A stretch of 64,000 bases of DNA from Peptoniphilus_A sp022767005 (GTDB lineage: Bacteria; Bacillota; Clostridia; Tissierellales; Peptoniphilaceae). Every line of letters begins with the position of its first letter. The first letter of the stretch is position 1. The DNA is taken from assembly GCF_050315115.1 (NCBI RefSeq), contig NZ_JBNPOJ010000004.1:1-64000 (forward strand), in the 5' to 3' direction. A program made the position numbers and the translations under genes. The notes below the pieces were generated by a model. It did not search any database. It saw only the letters and a list, made by a program, of their open reading frames with translations, and was not told where the DNA came from. This document shows, piece after piece, positions 8,526-18,964 of this stretch.

Positions 8526-9812
8526 TTATATTTCGATTAGTCTTTCTTTATCAAGTGCATTTAACAAATGTATCAATGCAAATTTTATGTGATAGTAAGA
8601 TAATCCTCCTTGGAAATATACATAATAAGGTTCTCTCATAGGACCATCTGCTGAAAGTTCAATTGATGAACCCTCTATAAAGTCGCCTGCTGCCATTATT
8701 ACCTTATCGTTATATCCTGGCATATCCCAAGGGGTTGGAGTGAATTCTGAGTCAACTGGTGAAGAGAATTGGATGTATTTGCAGAATGTTTCTAGAATTT
8801 CTGGTCTCTGTAATTCAATTGCTGTTACAATATCACTTCTTGGGTCATCACTTGATGGAATAGTTTTAAAACCTAATTCTTCAAAACATTTTGCAAAAAG
8901 TGTTGCTCCTCTTATTGCATCTTCAACAATTTTTGGAGACATAAATAGTCCTTGGAGTATTTGTCTAGTCATGCCAAATGTAAGTCCACAGTCCTTTCCT
9001 ATTCCTGGAGCAGTCAAAATATTTGCTGCTCTATTTATAAGTTGGGACTTGCCTGCTAGATATCCTCCAGTATAAGAAATTCCTCCACCTGGATTTTTTA
9101 TAAGAGAGCCTGCCATAATATCTATGTTAAGTTCACTGGGTTCAATTAATTCTGTAAATTCTCCATAACAATTGTCTACAAAAATTTTTATGTCTTTATT
9201 TATTCTCTTAACCTCATCAATTGCCTCTTTAAGTTCTAATATAGTAAAAGCTCTTCTATTTGAATATCCTGTTGATCTTTGCATTATTACAAGAGTTGTG
9301 TTGTCTTTTATATAATTCTTTATGTTTTTAATATCGATTTTATTATCAACAAGTGGCACTTCAGAATATTCATAGCCTGTTTTTATTAATGAATCAGGAC
9401 TATTTCCTCTTATGCCTATTACTTTTTGCAATGTATCATATGGAGTTGATGTAATTGACAAAAAGTGATCTCCAGGCTTTAAAACTGATTTTATTGCAAG
9501 AGTAATTGCATGAGTTCCAGAGACAATATTAGGTCGTACAAGGCTATCTTCTGTCTTAAAAATTCTCGCATATATGCTTTCTACTTTATCTCTTCCAATA
9601 TCTCCATAGCCGTAGCCAGTTGTCCAGTTAAAGTCAGTTGATTTTAACCCTTCTTTTTGCATAGCTTTTAAAATTTTAATTTGATTATACTGTGCAATGT
9701 CGCTGAACTTTTGAAATCTATCTTGTATTTTTGCTTCATTTTTATTTACAAATTCAATTATTTTCCCATCGATATTGTACTCTTCTTCAAATAATTTATC
9801 GTATAATGTCAT
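8526..9812 (-). CDS. PLP-dependent lyase of the methionine gamma-lyase/aluminium resistance (YnbB) family
   Basis: The 428-aa protein is a fold-type I PLP enzyme. K239 in AGSLIKNPGGGI is the expected Schiff-base lysine, D213 (FVDNCYGE) the ring-nitrogen aspartate, and SGTHAITLAI near 99-108 the phosphate-binding turn. The ending with the SYYHIKFAL motif is characteristic of the YnbB/COG4100 group, annotated as cystathionine lyase-like or aluminium resistance proteins; the real substrate is unsettled. Its ATG overlaps the miaA stop by 4 nt (9809-9812), so it is translationally coupled to the mismatch-repair/tRNA operon, as in many Clostridia. Confidence 0.88.
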   Translation of the reverse strand: MTLYDKLFEEEYNIDGKIIEFVNKNEAKIQDRFQKFSDIAQYNQIKILKAMQKEGLKSTDFNWTTGYGYGDIGRDKVESIYARIFKTEDSLVRPNIVSGTHAITLAIKSVLKPGDHFLSITSTPYDTLQKVIGIRGNSPDSLIKTGYEYSEVPLVDNKIDIKNIKNYIKDNTTLVIMQRSTGYSNRRAFTILELKEAIDEVKRINKDIKIFVDNCYGEFTELIEPSELNIDIMAGSLIKNPGGGISYTGGYLAGKSQLINRAANILTAPGIGKDCGLTFGMTRQILQGLFMSPKIVEDAIRGATLFAKCFEELGFKTIPSSDDPRSDIVTAIELQRPEILETFCKYIQFSSPVDSEFTPTPWDMPGYNDKVIMAAGDFIEGSSIELSADGPMREPYYVYFQGGLSYYHIKFALIHLLNALDKERLIEI

Positions 9813-10729
9813 CTTTTCTCCTGTATTAATTTGCTGTTGATATAATCCTCTATATCATACAAAATAGTGTCCGACTCTTTGTCAAACCATTTTATTCTTT
9901 CATCTCTTCTAAACCATGTAAGCTGCCTTTTTGCATAATGTCTTGAATTTTTTTTAATTAAATCCACCATTTCATCAAACTGAATTTCTCCATCTAAATA
10001 TGAAATAACTTCTTTATAACCAATTGCTTTAAGTGATTGAGAATTTTTATCTAAACCAGCATCTAAAAGGTTTTTTACTTCATTTACGAGTCCTAAATCA
10101 ATCATTTTATCTACACGAATATTGATTTTTTCATATAATTTATCTCTATTCATGTTTAAACCAATATAAATTAGATTGTAGTCCTCATTTTCTTCTCTAA
10201 AATTATTTCCCTTTTTATTTCCACTTTTTAAAATTTCTAAGGCTCTAATAATTCTCTGACCATTGTTTTGGTGAATTTTTTCAGCCATTTCACTGTCTTT
10301 GCTTAAAAGTTTCTCGTATAAAAATTCGCTTCCCTCTTCTTCTAAAATATTGTTAAGCTTTCTTCTATACTCATAATCAGGTTTAGTTTCCGTAAAATTT
10401 AAATTGTAGACTATTGAATTGATATAAAGTCCAGTTCCTCCAACTAAAAATGGCACTCTTCCCCTATTATTTATACTAGTTATAATTTTTTTTGCCTCAT
10501 TTTTAAAATCAGCAACAGAAAAATTATCTGAAGGTTCAATAATATCAATCATATGATGAGGAATAGATGTTTCATTTATATCAATTTTTGCCGTTCCTAT
10601 ATTTAGTTTTTTATAAATTTGCATGGAGTCACAGGAAATTATTTCGCCACAATATTTTTTAGCAAGTTTAAGAGAAAGGTCACTCTTTCCTATTCCAGTT
10701 GGTCCAGTAATTATAATTAAATTTTCCAT
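9809..10729 (-). CDS. miaA: tRNA dimethylallyltransferase MiaA
   Basis: The 306-aa protein begins with a P-loop (GPTGIGKS, 9-16) followed by SCDSMQIYKKL, the substrate-binding motif of IPP transferases, and later HYAKRQLTWFRRD, the conserved C-terminal tRNA-binding stretch. It adds the dimethylallyl group to A37 of tRNAs reading UNN codons; MiaB, encoded just upstream, then adds the methylthio group. It starts directly after the mutL stop without a gap, which fits the mutS-mutL-miaA operon order. Confidence 0.97.
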   Translation of the reverse strand: MENLIIITGPTGIGKSDLSLKLAKKYCGEIISCDSMQIYKKLNIGTAKIDINETSIPHHMIDIIEPSDNFSVADFKNEAKKIITSINNRGRVPFLVGGTGLYINSIVYNLNFTETKPDYEYRRKLNNILEEEGSEFLYEKLLSKDSEMAEKIHQNNGQRIIRALEILKSGNKKGNNFREENEDYNLIYIGLNMNRDKLYEKINIRVDKMIDLGLVNEVKNLLDAGLDKNSQSLKAIGYKEVISYLDGEIQFDEMVDLIKKNSRHYAKRQLTWFRRDERIKWFDKESDTILYDIEDYINSKLIQEKR

Positions 10730-12604
10730 TTACTCCCTCAAAAATAATTTTGAAATAGTATGCTTTGATACTTCTACAATTGTCGGTCTGCCATGAGGAC
10801 ATGTATAAGGATTTTCGCAATTTTTTAAATCTCTAATTAAAGATTTAATTTCCATTTCAGAAAGGTCATCTCCAGCCTTCACAGACGCCTTACAAGCCTT
10901 TTTCATAATTTTATATAAGTCTGCCTCATAATTCGATGAAATGTCTTTATCAAGAGAATCAATGATATCTCTTATAAAATTTACATAAGTTGGAAGACCA
11001 AAAATCATTGGAACTTCCCTTAATACAATAGAATTATCTCCAAAGTTTTCGATTTTAAATCCGAGTTTAGTAAATAAATCTAAATAATTTAAAATTTTAT
11101 CATACTCAATTTGATTTAGTTGAATTATCTCTGGCTTTAATAATATTTGTGAAGTAATTTCACTATTTAAATACATGTGCAAAAACTTTTCATAATTTAC
11201 TCTTTCATGCGCTGCGTGTTGATCAACTACAAAAACAATGCCATCTCTTTGATTTTCTAAAAGAATATAAGTTTTGAAGAGAATTCCTACAATATTTGTA
11301 TTTAAAAGTTTTTCGTCAATTTTACTTTTTTTATTATTAAATAAAAAATTATTTTCTTCATGAGTTTCTTGATTTAAAGTTTTTTCCTCATTCTTCTCAA
11401 TTTCATTTTCTTTATACAAAACTGCATCTTCATTAAAGGCATTAAATAAATTGTCTTCATAATTTCTATCTTGTGATTCTTTTTTTAAATCCCATATACT
11501 TTTTAAATTTGTATGAGATTCATTGCTTTGAGAATCATCTCTTGGTTCCTCATCATCTCCAAAAATATCAAAAACATTTATATTTTCTTTTTTATCTTCA
11601 ATTTCGATTTCCCTTATACTTCGATTTGGGTAAATTACTTCCTCAACAATTTCAGTTAAAATAGCATTTAAAATATTTTCATTAGAAATTTTTATTTCAT
11701 TTTTCTTTGGATGAATATTAACATCAATTAACTTTGGATCAATATCAATATATAGAACAAACACAGGATATCTATTTAGCGGAATTAAAGAGTGATATTT
11801 TTTTTCAACGGCTCTTGAAATATTAACATTTCTAATAAATCTTCCATTTACAAATATATATTGACTGTCTCTATTTGATCTAAAAACTTTATTGTCAGAG
11901 AAAAATCCTTTAATTTTATAATTTTCTGATTCAAAAGATCCCTCATTTAATGAAGATGCTATTTCTGAACCTAATATGCTAAATATTCTGTTAATTGGGT
12001 CCCTGTCGCTTCCAGTATTTAAAATAGTTTTTCCATCTCTTATTAATGTAAACTTAATATTATTATTGCTAAGGGCAATTTTTTGTACAATATCAATTAT
12101 ATTATTTATCTCTGTTAAATCTTTTCTCAAAAATTTTTTTCTAACAGGAGTGTTATAAAAAACATCATTAATTACAAAAGTTGTTCCCTTTGGCATTCCT
12201 ACTTTATTCTTCTTTATAATTTTTCCATTTTCTATTACAAGAGAATTACCTGCAATGTCTTCTTCTCTTTTTGTCATAAGTTTTATTTTTGAAATATTTG
12301 AAATACTTGCAAGAGCCTCTCCTCGGAAACCAAGAGTTCTAATTTTTTCAAGATCTTCAATTTTTTCAAGTTTTGAAGTTGAATGACGTAAAAATGCAAC
12401 ATTAAGATCTTCTTCAGAAAATCCAGATCCATTATCTGAAACCTTGATAAAATCTGTACTCTCTCCTCTAATTTCTACGAGAATATTATCTGCACCTGCA
12501 TCAATAGAATTTTCTACTAATTCCTTTACAATTGAAGCAGGATTTTCTATTATTTCTCCTGCAGCTATTTTAGAAATAGTTGCTTCATCTAAAAGTCTAA
12601 TCAT
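10730..12604 (-). CDS. mutL: DNA mismatch repair protein MutL (endonuclease type)
   Basis: The 624-aa protein has the GHKL ATPase domain, with E31-N32 (KELVENSIDAGA), DNGSGF near 57-62 and GFRGEAL at 92-98, a charged linker at about 330-430, and a C-terminal endonuclease domain with DQHAAHE at 461-467 and CPHGRPT near the end. These metal-binding motifs mark nicking MutL proteins of bacteria that lack MutH. It links MutS mismatch recognition to strand cleavage. The ATG overlaps the mutS stop region at 12604. Confidence 0.97.
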   Translation of the reverse strand: MIRLLDEATISKIAAGEIIENPASIVKELVENSIDAGADNILVEIRGESTDFIKVSDNGSGFSEEDLNVAFLRHSTSKLEKIEDLEKIRTLGFRGEALASISNISKIKLMTKREEDIAGNSLVIENGKIIKKNKVGMPKGTTFVINDVFYNTPVRKKFLRKDLTEINNIIDIVQKIALSNNNIKFTLIRDGKTILNTGSDRDPINRIFSILGSEIASSLNEGSFESENYKIKGFFSDNKVFRSNRDSQYIFVNGRFIRNVNISRAVEKKYHSLIPLNRYPVFVLYIDIDPKLIDVNIHPKKNEIKISNENILNAILTEIVEEVIYPNRSIREIEIEDKKENINVFDIFGDDEEPRDDSQSNESHTNLKSIWDLKKESQDRNYEDNLFNAFNEDAVLYKENEIEKNEEKTLNQETHEENNFLFNNKKSKIDEKLLNTNIVGILFKTYILLENQRDGIVFVVDQHAAHERVNYEKFLHMYLNSEITSQILLKPEIIQLNQIEYDKILNYLDLFTKLGFKIENFGDNSIVLREVPMIFGLPTYVNFIRDIIDSLDKDISSNYEADLYKIMKKACKASVKAGDDLSEMEIKSLIRDLKNCENPYTCPHGRPTIVEVSKHTISKLFLRE

Positions 12605-15222
12605 TATAACTCCTTGGATTTATTTACAATTTCATTTAGTAAATTAAAAGCTTCCATTGGACTTATTTCAAGAATGTTAATTTCCTTTAATTTGTCAATA
12701 AAATTTAATATTTCGGGATTATTGTTTTCTTTTTTAATATATTCTTTGTTTAAGTCAATGCTAATATCTTCGTTTTCCCTTTCAATTACATTCAAAATCT
12801 CTTTGGCTCTATTTATTATTGAATCATCAATACCTGCAAGCTTTGCAACATCAATTCCATAGGAGTTATTTGAAAATCCTTTAATTATTTTTCTTAGAAA
12901 GATTATTTCATCATCTTGTCTATCAACTGCAATAGTTAAATTTTCTACAGAATCGTATTTATCTTCAAGATGAACTAACTCGTGGTAGTGAGTTGCAAAA
13001 AGAGTTTTAGCTTTAATATTTTCTGCAATGTATTCGATTATTGCATTTGCAATTGCAAGACCGTCAAAAGTGCTTGTTCCCCTGCCAACTTCATCTAAAA
13101 TTAATAATGATTTAGGAGTTGCGTTGTCGATTATGTCTGCAACTTCTTGCATCTCAACCATAAATGTAGATTGTCCTTTAGAAAGATTGTCACTAGCACC
13201 TATCCTTGTAAAGATTCTATCCACTAAGGATATATTTGCACTATCGCAAGGCACAAAGCATCCTATATGAGCCATAATTGTTATAAGAGCAACTTGTCTC
13301 ATGTAAGTTGACTTACCAGCCATATTTGGACCAGTAATTATGTGAATCATATGCTTTTTTGTGTCAATATATGTGTCATTTGGAACAAAAAAATCATCCT
13401 TCATATAGGTTTCTACAATTGGATGTCTTCCATTTATTATTTCTATAAAGCCATCTTCATTAAACTTTGGTCTTACATAATTATTTAAATTAGAAACTTT
13501 TGCAAGGGATAAAAGAGAATCTAAATTTGAAAGATTATCCGCCAAAATTTGTATTCTATAAATTTCGCTTGCAATATAATCCTTTAATTCATTATAAATT
13601 TCAGATTGAAGAGTTAGGGCTCTTTCCTTTGAACCAAGAAGCTTTCCCTCCATGTTTTTTAATTCTAAGGAAAAAAATCTCTCTGAACCAACTAAGGTTT
13701 GTTTTCTTATATAGTCATCGGGAACTTGGTCTAAAAAAGATTTTGTTATTTCAATAAAATATCCAAGAATTTTATTATGTTTAACTTTTAATTTTTTTAT
13801 CCCAGTTCTTTCTCTTTCTTTGTTTTCAAAATCAAGTAACCAATTTTTACCTTCAATTGCATATTTAAAAAGTTCGTCTAAATCTTCAGAATAACCTTCT
13901 CTAATTATTCTATTATCCTCAATAACGACTGGAGGATTTTCAATTAAAATATTTTGAATTTTTTCATAAATATTAGTTAGATCTATGAATTTTTTTCCCA
14001 AATATTTTAAATTTTCATTGTTATAATTTTCTAAAATTTCTTTTATCTTTTTCGAATTTATAATTGTATTTTTAAGTGATGCAACTTCGCGAGGATTTAT
14101 GCTTCCATTGGAAATTTTTACAACAAGTCTTTCAATATCATAAACTTCCTTTAACAATTTTTCTAATTTGTCTTGAAGAAGTAAATCCTTAGTAAAAGCT
14201 TCTATTAAGTTTTGCCTTTCTAATATTTTATCTATATTTACAAGAGGACTTTCAACCCATTTTTTTAATTTACGTGAACCCATAGATGTACTACATTTAT
14301 CCAAAACATCTAATAGAGAACCTTTCTTGGTAAAGGTGTTAAGACCCTTTACCACTTCAAGAGTTCTTTTTGAACTTTCATCTAAAATTAAATAATCAAA
14401 ATTATTGTAATATTTTATATTATTTATGTGTTTTAAATTTATTTTTTGAGTAACTACTAAATACTGTAAAATCTTTTTTAATGATGTGTAATCAGAAATA
14501 TTATTTTCATAAATAAAATTTTTTAAACTGCTCTTAAAATTTTCACTAAAATATTCTCCTAGTTCTTTAAATAAATTTATATCTTTTAAATTTTCAGAAA
14601 TATAAGGATTAATAAAAATATTATCTCTTTTAATTTTATCTTTAAATTTAGAAGTAATCTCTTCGTTTAAAAGTATTTCATTGGGACTAATTCTGTCAAT
14701 TTCATCTTGTAAAAAATTATAAAGCTCTGTTTTTGACAAAAAAGTTTTTTCAGTAAAATAAATTTCACCAGTAGAATAATCTGAATATGTTAAATTTAAA
14801 GAATATCCGTGAATAAAAATCGAAAGCAAATAATTATTTAAATCACTCTTTAAATATTCTGTATCCGTAAATGTTCCTGGAGTAATAATTTGAGTAACTT
14901 CTCTTTTTACTATGCCTTTTGCAAGTTTTGGATCCTCTACTTGATCGCAAATTGCAACCTTATAGCCCTTATTTATTAATTTTGAAATATAACCTGATGC
15001 CACATGATAAGGAACTCCGCACATCGGAGCCTTATCTTCTAGTCCTGCATCTCTTTTTGTAAGAGTTATTTCCAACTCTCTAGAAGCAAGTAGTGCATCA
15101 TCAAAGAACATTTCATAAAAATCGCCAAGTCTAAAAAATAAAATTGCATCAGGATTTTTATCTTTAACAGCAAGATATTGCTGCATCATAGGTGTTAAAT
15201 TTTCACGATTCAATTTTTTCAC
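12604..15222 (-). CDS. mutS: DNA mismatch recognition ATPase MutS
   Basis: The 872-aa protein carries the mismatch-binding wedge motif (RLGDFYEMFFDDA, with the Phe-X-Glu near residue 38), connector, lever and clamp domains, and the ATPase domain with GPNMAGKSTYM (near 630), LLILDEVGRGTS and FATHYHEL. The sequence GPNMAGKST has Ala where many MutS have Gly, a common Firmicutes variant. Length is normal for MutS1. Its start lies inside the last 20 bp of miaB, so the two genes are overlapped and probably coupled. Confidence 0.97.
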   Translation of the reverse strand: MKKLNRENLTPMMQQYLAVKDKNPDAILFFRLGDFYEMFFDDALLASRELEITLTKRDAGLEDKAPMCGVPYHVASGYISKLINKGYKVAICDQVEDPKLAKGIVKREVTQIITPGTFTDTEYLKSDLNNYLLSIFIHGYSLNLTYSDYSTGEIYFTEKTFLSKTELYNFLQDEIDRISPNEILLNEEITSKFKDKIKRDNIFINPYISENLKDINLFKELGEYFSENFKSSLKNFIYENNISDYTSLKKILQYLVVTQKINLKHINNIKYYNNFDYLILDESSKRTLEVVKGLNTFTKKGSLLDVLDKCSTSMGSRKLKKWVESPLVNIDKILERQNLIEAFTKDLLLQDKLEKLLKEVYDIERLVVKISNGSINPREVASLKNTIINSKKIKEILENYNNENLKYLGKKFIDLTNIYEKIQNILIENPPVVIEDNRIIREGYSEDLDELFKYAIEGKNWLLDFENKERERTGIKKLKVKHNKILGYFIEITKSFLDQVPDDYIRKQTLVGSERFFSLELKNMEGKLLGSKERALTLQSEIYNELKDYIASEIYRIQILADNLSNLDSLLSLAKVSNLNNYVRPKFNEDGFIEIINGRHPIVETYMKDDFFVPNDTYIDTKKHMIHIITGPNMAGKSTYMRQVALITIMAHIGCFVPCDSANISLVDRIFTRIGASDNLSKGQSTFMVEMQEVADIIDNATPKSLLILDEVGRGTSTFDGLAIANAIIEYIAENIKAKTLFATHYHELVHLEDKYDSVENLTIAVDRQDDEIIFLRKIIKGFSNNSYGIDVAKLAGIDDSIINRAKEILNVIERENEDISIDLNKEYIKKENNNPEILNFIDKLKEINILEISPMEAFNLLNEIVNKSKEL

Positions 15223-16600
15223 CTACTAGAGAAAAACTATTAGCATCCTTTACTCTAACTTTTAAAATTTTACCTATATCATTTTTATTTCCATTAAAAT
15301 TAATAAGCTTAAATTCATCAGTTCTTCCACTTACATATGTGTTGTCCTTTTTTGAAAAATCTTCAACCAATACATCTACATCTCTTCCAATAAATGCTTT
15401 ATTTTTCTTCTCTTGTATTGGATATAAAATTTCCAAAAGTCTTTCAAATCTCTCATGCTTAACTTTATCAGGAACTTGCTCCATTTTCGCAGCAGGAGTA
15501 TTTTCTCTCATAGAATATATAAAAGTAAAGGATGTATCATACTCAACTTTTTTAACTAAATCTAAAGTGTCGAGAAAGTCTTCTTCACTTTCCCCAGGAA
15601 AGCCTACCATTATGTCTGTTGAAAGGGCAATATTTGGATTAACATTTTTTACTTTGTCAATTTTTCTTAGATAATCTTCCTTAGTATATTTTCTATTCAT
15701 CATTTTTAAAACTCTTGAAGAACCAGCTTGAACTGGAAGATGCAAAAAGTTACAAAGTTTATTTAAATTTTTGAAGGAATAAATTAATTCATCGGAGATA
15801 TCCTTTGGATGAGATGTCATAAATCTTATCCTCTCAATTCCTTTGATATCATTAATTTCTTCAATTAGATTTGCAAAAGAAAATTTATCGTCAAAATTTT
15901 TGCCATAAGAATTTACATTTTGCCCAAGAAGAGTCACTTCTTTAGTTCCATTTTTTGCTAATTCTTCAATTTCTCTAATTATTTCAATTGGTTTTCTACT
16001 AGTTTCTCTTCCCCTCGTATAAGGAACTATGCAATAGGAGCAAAAATTATTGCAACCATACATAATATTCACATAGGATTTGAAATTATAAAGTCTATTT
16101 GCACCAAGAGAATTATCTATGCTAAGTGGATTTTCCTCAATGTCAATTGAAAGTTTTCTGCCACCATAGGATGAACTTAAAAGTTCAGGAAGCTTCCAAA
16201 TATTATTTGTTCCAAAAATAATATCAACATTTGGAAACTTTTCTATCACATAATTTCTAGATTCCTCCCTTTGCATCATACACCCACATACTGCAACTTT
16301 AATATTTTTTTTCTTAGACTTTAAATTTTTCAAATTTCCAAGTTGACCATATACTTTGTCTTCAGCAGAATGTCTAACAGAGCAGGTATTTAAAATTACA
16401 AGATCTGCATCTTCAACATCATTTACAAAAGTATACCCCATTTTTTCAAGAAGCCAAGTTATTTTCTCAGAGTCATGTTCATTCATTTGACAACCATGAG
16501 TTATAACAAGAGCTTTTTTTTCATCAACGTTTTCTTTTATATTTCTAATATATTCATTAATATTGTTATTTATATCATTAATTAATTCTTTATTTTCCAT
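15203..16600 (-). CDS. miaB: tRNA-2-methylthio-N6-dimethylallyladenosine synthase MiaB
   Basis: The 465-aa radical-SAM methylthiotransferase has the three N-terminal cysteines that hold the auxiliary cluster (THGCQMNEHDSEK, LNTCSVRHSAEDK, VCGCMMQRE), the SAM-binding CxxxCxxC in YGCNNFCSYCIVPYTRGRE, and a C-terminal TRAM domain. It methylthiolates i6A37 made by MiaA. It is the first gene of the miaB-mutS-mutL-miaA-lyase cluster, which is preceded by a spacer containing the terminator of the upstream FAD gene. Confidence 0.96.
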   Translation of the reverse strand: MENKELINDINNNINEYIRNIKENVDEKKALVITHGCQMNEHDSEKITWLLEKMGYTFVNDVEDADLVILNTCSVRHSAEDKVYGQLGNLKNLKSKKKNIKVAVCGCMMQREESRNYVIEKFPNVDIIFGTNNIWKLPELLSSSYGGRKLSIDIEENPLSIDNSLGANRLYNFKSYVNIMYGCNNFCSYCIVPYTRGRETSRKPIEIIREIEELAKNGTKEVTLLGQNVNSYGKNFDDKFSFANLIEEINDIKGIERIRFMTSHPKDISDELIYSFKNLNKLCNFLHLPVQAGSSRVLKMMNRKYTKEDYLRKIDKVKNVNPNIALSTDIMVGFPGESEEDFLDTLDLVKKVEYDTSFTFIYSMRENTPAAKMEQVPDKVKHERFERLLEILYPIQEKKNKAFIGRDVDVLVEDFSKKDNTYVSGRTDEFKLINFNGNKNDIGKILKVRVKDANSFSLVGEKIES

Positions 16601-16658
16601 TTACATCCTCATTTCATGTGTTTATATTATAACTGAAAAATAGCTTATTTATCAAGAA

Positions 16659-16682
16659 AAGAGTATGCAAATACATACTCTT
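16659..16682 (-). terminator. Terminator overlapping the FAD gene stop codon
   Basis: AAGAGTATG pairs with CATACTCTT across a 6-nt loop; on the minus strand it is followed by TTTTCTTG. The right arm includes bases of the stop codon at 16681-16683, so termination begins inside the coding end. It separates this operon from miaB. Confidence 0.8.
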
Positions 16683-18057
16683 AGCCTAAAATACTATTTA
16701 AATATCTCGCAACATATACACCACAAGCAGAAGCTTGAGAAAGTGAATGAGTTGCACCTCCACCATCGCCTACGACAAAGAGACCTTCTACTGAAGTTTC
16801 AAAATTTGAGTTAGTTTCTACTCTTGAATTATAAAATTTAACCTCAACTCCATATAAAAGAGTGTCGTCATTTGCAGTCCCTGGTGCAATTTTATCAAGT
16901 GCATATATCATTTCAATAATTGAATCCAATTGTCTTTTTGGAATTACAAGAGATAAATCTCCTGGTGTTGCTTTTAAAGTAGGCTCTGTAAAACATTTAA
17001 GCATTCTTCTTGTATCAGATCTTCTTCCCTTAACAAGATCTCCAAATCTTTGTAAAAGAACTCCACCACCTAACATATTGCTAAGCTTTGCTATGGATTC
17101 ACCATATTCATTTGAATCTTTGAAAGGTTCTGTAAATGTATTGCTAACTAACAGAGCAAAATTTGTATTATCAGATTGAAGTTTTGGATCCGCATAGGAA
17201 TGTCCATTTACAGTTATAATTCCATTAGTGTTTTCCGCTACTACTTGTCCATAAGGATTCATGCAAAAAGTCCTCACAAGGTCATTGTAAGCTTTAGTTT
17301 GATAAACTATTTTTGATTCATATACAGCGTCTGTTATATGCTTAAAAACTTCAGCGGGAAGTTCAACTCTAACCCCAATATCCACTTGATTTGAAAATAA
17401 ATTAATATTAAACTTCTTACAAATTTGTGAAATCCATTTTGACCCACTTCTTCCTGAAGCAAGAACTAATTTATTGCAATAAAATATTTCACCCTTATCA
17501 GTTGTTAGTTTAAATTCATCATTTTTTTCAACATCGACAATGGTTGTATTAAAAATCATGTCAATAGTATCCTTTGTCCACTCAAAAATCTTTTCTAAAA
17601 TCTTTACATTTCTATCAGTTCCAAAATGTCTGACTTTAGCATCTAGTAAATGAAGATCATGCTTTAGTGCAAGAGTCTTTAAATTTGAAGCAGTTGTTTC
17701 ATAAAGTTTAGAATTTCCACCGTCAAACTTACAAAGAACAGAATCCACATACTCCATTAATTCAATTGACTCATCTTTTCCAATATAATCATGCATTTGT
17801 CCGCCAAAATTCGTAGTTATATTATATTTTCCATCAGATAAAGTTCCTGCACCACCGTATCCATTCATGATGTTACAAGGTTTACATCCAATACAATTTT
17901 CAACTTTACCTGTTTTTATTGGACATTGTCTTTTATAAATTGTATTTCCCTTATCAATTACTAAAACTTTTAAATCTGAATTTAATTTTTTAAATTCATA
18001 GGAAGCGAAGACACCACTGGCACCTGCTCCAACAATTATCACATCGTACTTATTCAA
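16681..18057 (-). CDS. FAD-dependent dehydrogenase of the COG2509 type
   Basis: The 458-aa protein starts with a Rossmann dinucleotide motif (VIIVGAGASGVFA, about 8-20) and ends with a second FAD-contacting stretch (GLFVVGDGGGATHSLSQA). A cysteine-rich segment, CPIKTGKVENCIGCKPC, near 46-62 and the GYGGAGTLSDGKYN motif after it are typical of this uncharacterised family, common in anaerobes. The four cysteines could hold a metal or cluster, which is inference. It is the last gene of the long der-to-FAD gene run and begins 2 bp after rluD-like. Confidence 0.82.
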   Translation of the reverse strand: MNKYDVIIVGAGASGVFASYEFKKLNSDLKVLVIDKGNTIYKRQCPIKTGKVENCIGCKPCNIMNGYGGAGTLSDGKYNITTNFGGQMHDYIGKDESIELMEYVDSVLCKFDGGNSKLYETTASNLKTLALKHDLHLLDAKVRHFGTDRNVKILEKIFEWTKDTIDMIFNTTIVDVEKNDEFKLTTDKGEIFYCNKLVLASGRSGSKWISQICKKFNINLFSNQVDIGVRVELPAEVFKHITDAVYESKIVYQTKAYNDLVRTFCMNPYGQVVAENTNGIITVNGHSYADPKLQSDNTNFALLVSNTFTEPFKDSNEYGESIAKLSNMLGGGVLLQRFGDLVKGRRSDTRRMLKCFTEPTLKATPGDLSLVIPKRQLDSIIEMIYALDKIAPGTANDDTLLYGVEVKFYNSRVETNSNFETSVEGLFVVGDGGGATHSLSQASACGVYVARYLNSILG

Positions 18058-18058
18058 A

Positions 18059-18961
18059 TTATTTCTCCTCGCTAAAAATACTCATAAAATCAGTGAATCT
18101 TTTTGGAAATTCATCTATAATTTCAATAACTTCACCTGTTATTGGGTGAATAAATTTAAGTTTATAAGCATGTAAAAGTTGTCTATTAACTTTATATTTA
18201 TTTTTTATACCGTAAGTTTCATCCCCTACAACTGGATGATTTACATATGATAAATGTACTCTAATTTGGTGCGTTCTTCCAGTATGCAGTAGAACATCAA
18301 GCAAAGTAAATTTATCAAAATTTTTTAAAACATGAAAACTTGTAGAAGAAGGCTTAGAGTTTTCTTCAATTACTTTCATTTTTATTCTATTATTAGGATC
18401 TCGTCCAATGGATGCATCAACTTTAAAATCTTCATCGATAAATCCGTGGACTATTGCCAAATAATGTTTTTCAATTTTGTGATTTTTAAACATTTCTATG
18501 AGTTTGTAGTAGGCTTCGTCTTTTTTTGCAATAATCATAAGACCAGATGTATCTTTATCAAGCCTATGTACAATTCCCGGTCTTTCCTCATCTATCGGAT
18601 TAGATAAATCTTTAAATCTATATAGTAAACCATTTACGAGAGTACCACTAATATTCCCAGCTCCAGGATGCACAACTAAATCCTGTGGCTTTGATATTAC
18701 AGCGAGATAATCATCCTCATATAAAACTTTAAAATCAATTTTCTCTGGGAGAAGTTGCTTCTCATTTTCATAAGATACTGTAACTATATCGCCCTTTTTT
18801 AAACTATACCCAGCTTTTACAATTTTCCCATTTAATATTATATTACCTGATTTAATATACTTTTTTATCTGAGATCTATTTATTTCAAGCTTTTTATCTA
18901 AAAATTTATCAAGTCTAGTGTCAACAGCCTCTGAATTTATTACAAAAGTATTTTTATACAT
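18059..18961 (-). CDS. RluA/RluD family 23S rRNA pseudouridine synthase
   Basis: The 300-aa protein has an N-terminal S4 RNA-binding domain (about 15-75) and the pseudouridine synthase domain with HRLDKDTSG; D135 is the catalytic aspartate. HTGRTHQIRVH is the second conserved family motif. Substrates in this family are large-subunit rRNA uridines; it is not possible to assign RluD against its Firmicutes paralogues from sequence alone. Located right after lspA, the same order as in many Bacilli and Clostridia (lspA-rluD). Confidence 0.92.
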   Translation of the reverse strand: MYKNTFVINSEAVDTRLDKFLDKKLEINRSQIKKYIKSGNIILNGKIVKAGYSLKKGDIVTVSYENEKQLLPEKIDFKVLYEDDYLAVISKPQDLVVHPGAGNISGTLVNGLLYRFKDLSNPIDEERPGIVHRLDKDTSGLMIIAKKDEAYYKLIEMFKNHKIEKHYLAIVHGFIDEDFKVDASIGRDPNNRIKMKVIEENSKPSSTSFHVLKNFDKFTLLDVLLHTGRTHQIRVHLSYVNHPVVGDETYGIKNKYKVNRQLLHAYKLKFIHPITGEVIEIIDEFPKRFTDFMSIFSEEK

Positions 18962-18964
18962 ACA

